DNA from: Candidatus Omnitrophota bacterium
GTDB lineage: Bacteria; Ratteibacteria; UBA8468; B48-G9; JAFGKM01
Length of the DNA stretch: 14,845 nt
NCBI GenBank assembly: GCA_023819365.1
Contig: JAMWBP010000004.1
Span: forward strand, 1 to 14,845
Direction of reading: 5' to 3'
Below the pieces are notes generated by a model. That model worked only from the letters and a program-made list of their open reading frames with translations. It did no database searches and was not told where the DNA came from. A program made the translations under genes and the position numbers. Below are positions 7,952-14,079 of the stretch, piece by piece. Position 1 is the stretch's first letter. The number at the start of each line of letters is the position of its first letter.

Positions 7952-9662
7952 CTTTCTCTCCTGTTACACTATAAACTTCATCAAGCGTTGTTATTCCCTT
8001 CTTTACCTTTATATAACCGTCTTCTACCATCATACGCATCCCGTATTTACGGGCAACAGCCCTTAACTCTGCTGTTCCAACTCTCTTTAGTGTAAGTTCC
8101 CTGAGTTCGTCATTCATCGCAAATATCTCAAAGATACCCAATCTGCCACGAAAGCCAGTGAAGTTGCATTCATTACAGCCCTTTGGTATACATATATTTA
8201 CCTCTTCCCCCTCTATAATCCTTATTTTTTTCTTCATTTCCTCATCCGGCTCTATCTTTTCCTTGCAATGAGAACACAGGACCCTTACCAGTCGCTGTGC
8301 CATAACTCCCTGAACTGAAGAAGCAATAAGAAAAGGAGGGACCCCCATATCTATCAGACGTGTTATGGCTCCGGGAGCATCATTTGTATGGAGTGTGCTG
8401 AATACAAGATGACCTGTAAGGGCTGCCCTTACAGCAATATCTGCTGTTTCAAAATCACGTATTTCACCCACAAGTATAACATCAGGGGACTGCCTTAAAA
8501 AAGACCTTAATACAGCGGCAAATGTAAGCCCAATCTCTGCATTTACAGGGGTCTGGTTTATTCCTGGGATCTGATATTCAACCGGTTCTTCTACAGTCAT
8601 AAGTTTTCTATCCATTGTATTCAATTCATTTAAAGCAGCATAAAGAGTTGTTGTCTTACCAGAACCTGTAGGTCCGGTAACAAGCACGAGTCCTGCTGAA
8701 TATTTTAATAAACTCTTCCACTTTTCAAGGTCATCAGGTAAAAAACCAAGTTCTCCAAGACCCTTTAACATAGATGTCTTATCAAGTATTCTTAAAACCA
8801 CGCTTTCTCCATAAATACCGGGCAATGTAGAAACACGGAAATCAATCGGCTTACCACCAATATCAAGCATTATCCTTCCATCCTGTGGCAGACGTTTCTC
8901 TGCAAGGTCCATCTTGGACATCAGTTTTATTCTTGCTATAACTGCTTTTTCTATCCTTTTGGGGGGTGATACAACTTCGTAAAGTACTCCATCTATCCGG
9001 AATCTTACCCTGAACTTCTTTTCCAATGGTTCAAGATGTATATCACTTGCCCTACGTCTTAATGCCTCAACAAATATAAGGTTACATATCTTAACAACAG
9101 GTGCCTGTAAAGCAAGGGTTTCTTCATCTTCTCCCTCTACTTCTGCTTCAGGCAGTTCAAGGTCTATAGTAGCACTGCTTGCCTCCTGGAGCATCTGGGT
9201 AAGGTCTTCCATTGTTTCCTTCCCGTAATACTTTTCCAGCAACTGGTCCATTTCTGCTGAAAAGGTTATCATAACTTCAACTTCTTTTATATCTTCAATA
9301 CCTATGATCTTCTTAAAATAGTCGGCAGCAAGTATATTTATAGGATCGTCCGAAATGAGAATAAATCTTCCATCTTCCCTTCTTTCCCATGGAACTATCC
9401 TATGGTTTCTTGCTATCTTAGGTGGTATGGTAGTTAATAAGTCATTAGGTATTTCCCTGGCAGGAATTTCCCTTTGAACTATACCTAACTGGAAATAAAA
9501 GGAAGGGGACACCTCTCCGAACGGCAGCATCCCCCTGTTCTGGAATACCTCTTTCAGTGGATTACCTGTTGCTTCCTGTTCTTCAAGTGCTGCTTCTATT
9601 GATTTTCTATCCCATAGGCCAATGCTGGATATAATATTTATTACTTCTTTCTTCGTCGGCAT
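7944..9662 (-). CDS. PilB/GspE-type assembly ATPase (first copy)
   Basis: Predicted extension ATPase of 572 aa, exactly the length of the second copy, with all core motifs at the same positions. The N-terminal region (1-145) is MshEN-like but much more divergent than in the second copy. N2 'ASDIHLEPLEKKFRVRFRIDG' lies at about 205-225, Walker A 'GPTGSGKTT' at 330-338, the Asp box reads 'TVEEPVEY' (356-363, Glu359 where Asp is usual), Walker B is 'VILVGEIRD' (395-403) and the His box 'LTGHLVFSTLHTND' (415-428). Zinc-type cysteines are C463/C466 and C496/C499. A linker at about 160-185 is strongly acidic. This is the first gene of the pilus unit. The ATG at 9662 has no SD sequence; instead a strong promoter places the predicted transcription start on the ATG. 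Its stop overlaps the pilT start by 8 nt. Confidence 0.93.
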   Translation of the reverse strand: MPTKKEVINIISSIGLWDRKSIEAALEEQEATGNPLKEVFQNRGMLPFGEVSPSFYFQLGIVQREIPAREIPNDLLTTIPPKIARNHRIVPWERREDGRFILISDDPINILAADYFKKIIGIEDIKEVEVMITFSAEMDQLLEKYYGKETMEDLTQMLQEASSATIDLELPEAEVEGEDEETLALQAPVVKICNLIFVEALRRRASDIHLEPLEKKFRVRFRIDGVLYEVVSPPKRIEKAVIARIKLMSKMDLAEKRLPQDGRIMLDIGGKPIDFRVSTLPGIYGESVVLRILDKTSMLKGLGELGFLPDDLEKWKSLLKYSAGLVLVTGPTGSGKTTTLYAALNELNTMDRKLMTVEEPVEYQIPGINQTPVNAEIGLTFAAVLRSFLRQSPDVILVGEIRDFETADIAVRAALTGHLVFSTLHTNDAPGAITRLIDMGVPPFLIASSVQGVMAQRLVRVLCSHCKEKIEPDEEMKKKIRIIEGEEVNICIPKGCNECNFTGFRGRLGIFEIFAMNDELRELTLKRVGTAELRAVARKYGMRMMVEDGYIKVKKGITTLDEVYSVTGEKGA

Positions 9663-9668
9663 ATAATA

Positions 9669-9697
9669 ATTTTACCATTAAATAAAATATATGTCAA
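9669..9697 (-). promoter_or_regulatory. Sigma70-type promoter of the pilus operon, leaderless start predicted
   Basis: Reading the minus strand: perfect -35 TTGACA (9697-9692), 17-nt spacer, -10 TAAAAT (9674-9669) with an extended -10 TGG immediately before it (9677-9675). Only six bases (TATTAT) separate the -10 from the ATG at 9662-9660, so the usual +1 position, 7 nt after the -10, is the A of the ATG. No SD sequence exists upstream of this ATG. The -35 overlaps the stop codon of the small ORF at 9694-9825. Confidence 0.75.
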
Positions 9698-9825
9698 TCA
9701 AAAAATATAGGTCTTTTTTTATAAGTTACAGCATTCCCGTGTAAACCTAAAATCTCTTTTATAGATGGTCCATACGTCCTTGTCTTATTCTTTCCTCTTG
9801 TTAGCGGGGAGTATAAAAGAACCAT
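9694..9825 (-). CDS. Possible 43-aa small protein downstream of rtcB
   Basis: I do not recognise this ORF. It begins with ATG at 9825, 15 nt after the rtcB stop and in the same frame. An AAGG lies 8 nt before the ATG, and the ORF runs 43 codons to a TGA at 9694-9696. The product is basic, with 'LTRGKNKTRTYGP' in the middle and 'KKRPIFFD' at the end. The segment 'GPSIKEILGLHGNAVTY' loosely resembles the recognition-helix region of LexA-type winged helix domains (PS.(R/K)EI...GL...NAV), but it is about three residues short there, so this is only a resemblance. Against it: short length, and its end runs into the promoter of the next operon. It occupies most of the 178-base gap between rtcB and the pilus unit; otherwise I see nothing in that gap but the promoter. 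Confidence 0.3.
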   Translation of the reverse strand: MVLLYSPLTRGKNKTRTYGPSIKEILGLHGNAVTYKKRPIFFD

Positions 9826-9840
9826 AAATTTGACCTTATC

Positions 9841-11283
9841 TTATCCTTTGATGACAGCAACAGGTGCCATCCTTGCTATTTTTTTTGAGAGCCCTGCACC
9901 TTCAACTACTTTTATAACCTCATCTATATCTTTGTAGGCATCAGGCATCTCTTCTGCAAGTCCTTTTCTACTTACCCCTTTTGCAATAACTCCTTTTTGG
10001 GCAAGTTCATCTGTTATATCTCTGTTTTTACTTTCTTTTATTGCCTGATGCCTTGACATCATTCTGCCTGCACCGTGGCAGGTGCTGCCCCATGTCTCTT
10101 CCATCGCTTTTTCGGTTCCAACAAGGATGTAGGAACAGGTCCCCATTGTCCCTGGTATAATGACTGGCTGTCCTGTGTTTTTATATCTTTCAGGAAGAGC
10201 AGGGTGTCCTTTCGGGAATGCACGTGTTGCCCCTTTTCTATGTATATAAAGCCATCTTTCCCTGCCATCAACATTATGCCTTTCAAGGTTGCATATATTG
10301 TGAGCGACATCATATACAGTGTCCATCTCCAATTTTTCCCATGGTATCTTTAATACCTGTGAGAATGTTTCTCTTATCCAGTGGGTGATTATCTGTCTAT
10401 TTGCAAATGCATAGTTTGCTGCTGCGTTCATAGCAGATAGATATTGTTTCCCTTCCTTTGAATCTGCGGGTGCACAGGCAAGTTGTCTGTCAGGTAGTTT
10501 AATTCCATATTCTGCGGCAACCTTTCCAAATTTGTCAAGGTAGTCCTCACATACCTGATATCCAAAGCCCCTGCTTCCAGAATGGACCATAACAGTAATC
10601 TGTCCTTCAAATATACCAAAGGCATCTGCTATCTCTTTATCATATACATCTATTACTTTTTGTATTTCAAGGAAGTGATTTCCAGAACCAAGTGTTCCGA
10701 GTTGAGATGCTCCTCTTTCATAGGCACGGTTGCTTATAACATCAGGGTTGGCACCTTTTTTTGTTCCATAATCCTCAATACATTCTATATCCTCCTTGAT
10801 TCCAAATCCATTCTTTACAGACCATAATGCTCCATCAACAATTACCTTTTCAAGGTCTTTTCTTTTAAGTGAAAGGGGTCCTTCAGAGCCAACACCAGAA
10901 GGGATATTGGTAAAAAGTAGATTGATTAAGTGCTCCAGAGATGCTTTTATATCTGTAAATTTCAGGTTTGTCCTGATAAGCCGAACTCCACAGTTTATGT
11001 CATAACCAACAAACCCAGGGACTATTACACCACTTTCAGCGTCAAAACCACCAACTCCACCTATAGGTGCTCCATAACCCCAGTGTACATCCGGCATAGC
11101 CAAACTGTATTTTACAATCCCGCGTAGTTTAGAAACATTCATAACCTGTAGGGGGGCATTATCTGAAAGTGCCTTATTTAAAAGTTTTTCAGAGATATAA
11201 AGCACCCCTGGTACCCGCATATCTTCCTTTTTGGGGATTAGCCACTTATACTCACTTATCTTTTCTATCTCTTTCAGTTCCAT
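9841..11283 (-). CDS. rtcB: RNA-splicing ligase RtcB (3'-phosphate/5'-OH RNA ligase)
   Basis: GTP- and Mn-dependent ligase joining RNA 2',3'-cyclic-phosphate or 3'-phosphate ends to 5'-OH ends; in bacteria it is linked to RNA repair. The 480-aa sequence lines up almost residue for residue with what is known of the 481-aa Pyrococcus horikoshii enzyme. 'MPDVHWGYGAPIGGVGG' holds D65, 'VGYDINCGVR' gives D95 and C98, 'LGTLGSGNHFLE' gives N202, H203 and E206, and 'VHSGSRG' gives H234. H328 lies in 'DVAHNICNLE'. The guanylated His is H403 in 'STCHGAGR', and the penultimate Lys K479 is present. All metal and guanylation residues are intact and there is no intein. The ATG at 11283 gives an archaeal-like N-terminus and overlaps the upstream gene by 32 nt; no good SD is seen, so reinitiation or coupling is likely. 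No archease gene is nearby. Confidence 0.97.
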   Translation of the reverse strand: MELKEIEKISEYKWLIPKKEDMRVPGVLYISEKLLNKALSDNAPLQVMNVSKLRGIVKYSLAMPDVHWGYGAPIGGVGGFDAESGVIVPGFVGYDINCGVRLIRTNLKFTDIKASLEHLINLLFTNIPSGVGSEGPLSLKRKDLEKVIVDGALWSVKNGFGIKEDIECIEDYGTKKGANPDVISNRAYERGASQLGTLGSGNHFLEIQKVIDVYDKEIADAFGIFEGQITVMVHSGSRGFGYQVCEDYLDKFGKVAAEYGIKLPDRQLACAPADSKEGKQYLSAMNAAANYAFANRQIITHWIRETFSQVLKIPWEKLEMDTVYDVAHNICNLERHNVDGRERWLYIHRKGATRAFPKGHPALPERYKNTGQPVIIPGTMGTCSYILVGTEKAMEETWGSTCHGAGRMMSRHQAIKESKNRDITDELAQKGVIAKGVSRKGLAEEMPDAYKDIDEVIKVVEGAGLSKKIARMAPVAVIKG

Positions 11284-11827
11284 CTTTTGCTATATTCCAT
11301 CCTGCCTCTAAACTTTTTTTACTCATATCAACAAGTTCTTTTGAAAGCAAAACCTGCTCTATCCCATAGTTTAAACTTTTCATTGTGAAAGGAAAGAAAA
11401 AATGGTCTATAATGTAACCTGTTGCTCCTGTTGCTACCATATTCGCTGTCTTTATACTTCCTAAACGTTCCGCAATCTCACTTGCTTCAATCTCTATGAT
11501 TTTTCTCCCGGGGTGGGTGAATTTTTTAACAAGAGAAGAGTTGAATATCACAAAAGCATCTTTTTTGAGGTATCCACGCAACATTCTATATGAATTCGCA
11601 TCCATAAAAACACCAATATCTATTTCAGTGCTTACAGGAGATACAATATCTTCGGCTGAATAAATAACAATCGTGCAGTAGACATAGCCACCACGCATCT
11701 CTGCTCCATATGAGGGCAGACAACTTACATTCATATTCTGCCTTATAGATGCATAAGAAAGGACTTTGCCTACTGTCAATATCCCCTGTCCACCTGAGCC
11801 ACCTACAATAATCCTTACCTTTTCCAT
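11252..11827 (-). CDS. 2-oxoacid:ferredoxin oxidoreductase gamma subunit (orphan)
   Basis: Gamma-subunit domain of the pyruvate/2-ketoacid ferredoxin oxidoreductase family (PorC/KorC/VorC type), which in complete enzymes helps bind CoA next to the TPP and Fe-S subunits. With the chosen start it is 191 aa, normal for the family. Seen are the N-terminal Gly-rich loop 'GGSGGQGILTVGKVL' (9-23) and the signature 'PSYGAEMRGG' (38-47), then the family's 'D..V.FN' and 'N(M/I)VA.GA' strands ('TANMVATGATG'). The start at 11827 is chosen because its ATG overlaps the upstream stop (TAATG) and has GTGGA 4-5 nt before it. An in-frame ATG at 11839 would add four residues but lacks a spaced SD. No alpha, beta or delta subunit gene is in this window, so partners must be encoded elsewhere. 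The specific 2-oxoacid cannot be assigned. Confidence 0.9.
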   Translation of the reverse strand: MEKVRIIVGGSGGQGILTVGKVLSYASIRQNMNVSCLPSYGAEMRGGYVYCTIVIYSAEDIVSPVSTEIDIGVFMDANSYRMLRGYLKKDAFVIFNSSLVKKFTHPGRKIIEIEASEIAERLGSIKTANMVATGATGYIIDHFFFPFTMKSLNYGIEQVLLSKELVDMSKKSLEAGWNIAKDGTERDRKDK

Positions 11828-12792
11828 TATGTCCACCATGCCTTTGGCTTGGGCTGTCTTATAATAACGCTTTTCAGGAAGTCCACAGCTTTCTTTAACC
11901 CTTCATCAGTACTCATTAAACTGTCTTCATGTTCTATACTCAAGGTTCCATCATAACCTATAAGCCGCAGGTTTGAAACAAAAGCGTTCCAGAAGTCATA
12001 ACTGTGTCCATAGCCAACTGTTCTGAATATCCAGGAGCGGTTTATCTCATCAAGATATGTCTTGGTATCAAGCACCCCATTAACAGAAGTATTGTATGGG
12101 TCTATCTTTGTGTCCTTTGCATGGATATGGTAAATCGCTCCTTTAAGTTTTCTTATAGCAGCAATCGGGTCTATCCCCTGCCAGAAGAGATGGCTTGGGT
12201 CAAAGTTCGCCCCTATCTCTTTACCTACTGCCTCACGCAGTTTAAGAAGTGTTTCAGGGTTATAGACAACAAATCCAGGGTGCATCTCAAGGCATATCTC
12301 TTTGACATTGTGGTCCTTCGCGAATTTAACCTCTTCCTTCCAGTAAGGGATAACCTTTTTCTCCCACTGCCACTTTAATATTGTTGAAAAATCATCTGGC
12401 CAGGGACAGGTGACCCAGTTAGGGTATTTGGCATCCTCGCTGTCACCAGGGCAACCTGAAAATGTTATAATGCGCGGAACACCTAATTTTTCTGCAAGAA
12501 GTATGGTCTTCCTCTGGATATCCCTGTGTCCATCTCTTATCTTTTTGTCAGGATGGAGAGGATTTCCATGGCAGGATAACGCTGATATCTCAAGCCCTCT
12601 GCTTTCAACTGCTTCCTTGAACCTTTTTATATCATCGGGCTTTTTTAAGAGTTTTTCAGGATTACAGTGTGTATTTCCAGGATAATTACCTGTGCCTATC
12701 TCAACTGTATCCAGCCCTAACTCTTTTGCCTTATCCAATGCCTCTTGGAAACTTTTATCTCCAAACAGCACTAAAAAGACACCTAATTTCAT
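11827..12792 (-). CDS. Sugar phosphate isomerase/epimerase-like TIM-barrel protein
   Basis: A 321-aa xylose-isomerase-like/AP-endonuclease-2-like TIM barrel, the fold used by tagatose/psicose epimerases, IolE/IolI and related enzymes; the substrate is not identifiable. The start 'MKLGVFLVLFGDKSFQEALD' is the expected first strand and helix. The four usual metal ligands can be seen: Glu in 'CLEMHPG', Asp in 'NFDPSHLFWQG', His in 'YHIHAKDTK' and Glu in 'LSIEHED'. The Trp/Pro-rich insertion around 'PNWVTCPWPDD' is common in this group from PVC bacteria. ATG at 12792 is chosen because of GGAGGG 4 nt upstream and the family N-terminus; a 33-codon extension to 12891 would cross the predicted promoter and is rejected. 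It is the first gene of the leftward unit with the oxidoreductase gamma subunit and rtcB, and its TAA overlaps the next ATG. Confidence 0.9.
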   Translation of the reverse strand: MKLGVFLVLFGDKSFQEALDKAKELGLDTVEIGTGNYPGNTHCNPEKLLKKPDDIKRFKEAVESRGLEISALSCHGNPLHPDKKIRDGHRDIQRKTILLAEKLGVPRIITFSGCPGDSEDAKYPNWVTCPWPDDFSTILKWQWEKKVIPYWKEEVKFAKDHNVKEICLEMHPGFVVYNPETLLKLREAVGKEIGANFDPSHLFWQGIDPIAAIRKLKGAIYHIHAKDTKIDPYNTSVNGVLDTKTYLDEINRSWIFRTVGYGHSYDFWNAFVSNLRLIGYDGTLSIEHEDSLMSTDEGLKKAVDFLKSVIIRQPKPKAWWT

Positions 12793-12800
12793 TTTACCCT

Positions 12801-12824
12801 CCCTGTTGTTATCCCTGTTGTTAT
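12801..12824 (-). repeat. Tandem 12-bp repeat in the leader of the leftward operon
   Basis: On the minus strand two perfect copies of ATAACAACAGGG stand head to tail (12824-12813 and 12812-12801), followed by AGGGTAAA and the ATG. The first base of copy one coincides with the +1 expected from the promoter at 12831-12858, so the whole predicted 32-nt leader is repeat, repeat, SD. The GGG ending the second copy joins AGGG to form the GGAGGG ribosome binding site. Confidence 0.85.
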
Positions 12825-12830
12825 AAAGGT

Positions 12831-12858
12831 ATTTTACCATATATGGTATCCAAATCAA
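12831..12858 (-). promoter_or_regulatory. Predicted promoter of the epimerase-oxidoreductase-rtcB unit
   Basis: On the minus strand: -35 TTGATT (12858-12853, 4 of 6 consensus), 16-nt spacer, extended -10 TGG-TAAAAT (12839-12831). The -10 and its TGG are identical to those of the pilus operon promoter. The predicted start is at 12824. Its -35 lies one base from the -35 of the divergent promoter for the Lol genes. Confidence 0.6.
12835..12848. promoter_or_regulatory. 14-bp perfect palindrome, candidate operator
   Basis: TACCATATATGGTA is a perfect inverted repeat covering the extended -10 and spacer of the leftward promoter. An adjoining GGTA-TTT-TACC (12828-12838) shares the TACC half-site, so three half-sites lie in a row. 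A dimeric repressor bound here would block the leftward promoter; the position is upstream of the rightward one. The regulator is unknown, and part of the symmetry follows from the promoter sequence itself. Confidence 0.45.
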
Positions 12859-12859
12859 T

Positions 12860-12887
12860 TTCAAAACAGATATTTTTCTGGTATAAT
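12860..12887 (+). promoter_or_regulatory. Predicted promoter of the Lol operon, leaderless start
   Basis: -35 TTCAAA (12860-12865, 4 of 6), 16-nt spacer, extended -10 TGG with a consensus TATAAT (12879-12887). Seven bases (CCATCTT) separate it from the ATG at 12895. The predicted +1 is 12894 or 12895, so the mRNA would be leaderless or carry a single 5' base. No SD sequence precedes the ATG. Confidence 0.7.
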
Positions 12888-12894
12888 CCATCTT

Positions 12895-14079
12895 ATGATT
12901 TCATATAATTTTTTTCTTTCCGGGAAGTTTGCAGGACAGAAGAAGAGGGCAGATAGATTCTTATGGTTTATAAGTATATTTTCTATTGCCGGGATTGCCA
13001 TAGGAGTTATTGCCCTTATGCTTGTAATAGGAGTAATGAGTGGTTTTTCCGGAGAGTTAAAGAGAAAGATTATAGGTGCATATCCAATTATAACAATAGA
13101 AGGCAGACCTTACATTTATAACTATCAAGAGATAATGGAAAAGGTTTCAAAGAATGTTCCAGAGGTTAAAGGTATATCTCCATATATCTCAACACAGGTG
13201 ATATATAAGTCCCAAAGATATATGATGGGTGGTATTTTAAGAGGGATTGACCCTGCCTTTGAGGACAATGTGACCAATATAGGAAAATTCCTGAAGAAAG
13301 GAGAGATGAAAGATATTTCAAAGGGGGTCTTTTTAGGAAGTGAACTGGCAAAGGAGTTAGAGGTTGATGTTGGGGATGAGATATGGGTTATTACAGGTAT
13401 CTTAGCAAGAGAAAAAATGGCAGTTGTAAAAGGAATTGTTGAGTCAGGTATATATGCATTTGACTCATCAATGGGTTTTTTCTCACTTGAAGACCCGGTT
13501 TTAGGTTATGGCGGACTTGTCCACGGTATAGGGATAAGGATAGATAACATTTATGCGTCAGAGGATGTGGCAAAGAGAATCAGAAAATTACTTGAAGGGG
13601 AGTATACAGTTTCTACCTGGATACAGAAAAATAAAATTCTTTTTGCAGCGCTTGCTATGGAAAGAAAGGCAATGGCAATTATATTAGGGCTTATTATACT
13701 TGTGGCTTCTTTTAATATCTCTTCTACACTTATGATAACTGTTTATAGAAAGGTAAAAGAGATAGGAATTTTAAGGGCATTAGGGCTTTCTTCAAAAGAT
13801 ATAGAAAAGATATTTATCTATCAGGGGCTGATACTTGGTGGTAAAGGGCTGGTATGTGGACTTATCACAGGGGGGTTTCTTGCATACCTGTTAAAAAGGT
13901 ATCAGTTTATAAGGATACCAGAGTTTATATATGACCTATCCCGTCTTCCAATAGAGATTTCCTTATCTGATATATACTGGATTGTAATCTCTGTACTTAT
14001 AATTGTCACTCTTGCCAGTTTATATCCTGCAAGACGGGCAGCAAGGTTGAACCCGAATGAGGCGATAAGAAATGGATAA
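12895..14079 (+). CDS. Lipoprotein-releasing ABC transporter permease, LolC/LolE/LolF type
   Basis: Inner-membrane permease of the LolCDE system, which extracts mature lipoproteins from the inner membrane for transfer to the outer membrane. The 394-aa protein has the MacB/FtsX-like plan of four membrane helices: TM1 about 24-49, a large periplasmic domain 50-255, then TM2 261-283, TM3 308-332 and TM4 360-378. The N-terminus 'SYNFFLSGKFAGQKK.ADRFLWFISIFSIAGIAIGV' matches the Lol family closely. The cytoplasmic coupling helix 'VYRKVKEIGILRALG' (283-297) and the C-terminal 'YPARRAARLNPNEAIR' (377-392) are canonical. Only one permease gene is next to lolD here, so it may act as a homodimer (LolF-like) or pair with a distant partner. 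The last eight bases, ATGGATAA, are also the start of lolD. Start at 12895 fits the family and the promoter position. Confidence 0.93.
   Translation: MISYNFFLSGKFAGQKKRADRFLWFISIFSIAGIAIGVIALMLVIGVMSGFSGELKRKIIGAYPIITIEGRPYIYNYQEIMEKVSKNVPEVKGISPYISTQVIYKSQRYMMGGILRGIDPAFEDNVTNIGKFLKKGEMKDISKGVFLGSELAKELEVDVGDEIWVITGILAREKMAVVKGIVESGIYAFDSSMGFFSLEDPVLGYGGLVHGIGIRIDNIYASEDVAKRIRKLLEGEYTVSTWIQKNKILFAALAMERKAMAIILGLIILVASFNISSTLMITVYRKVKEIGILRALGLSSKDIEKIFIYQGLILGGKGLVCGLITGGFLAYLLKRYQFIRIPEFIYDLSRLPIEISLSDIYWIVISVLIIVTLASLYPARRAARLNPNEAIRNG

Noticed and set aside
10153..10161. TGGTATAAT on the + strand inside rtcB
   Set aside because: Matches the local promoter motif but lies in conserved rtcB coding sequence (PGTMG region), has no -35 at the right distance and no gene follows on that strand.
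12801..12824. Two 12-bp repeats as a CRISPR or integron-like array
   Set aside because: Head-to-tail without spacers and only two copies; no cas or integrase gene nearby.
12793..12891. 33-codon N-terminal extension of the epimerase-like protein
   Set aside because: It would cross the predicted promoter, palindrome and tandem repeat; the family N-terminus and a strong SD place the start at 12792.
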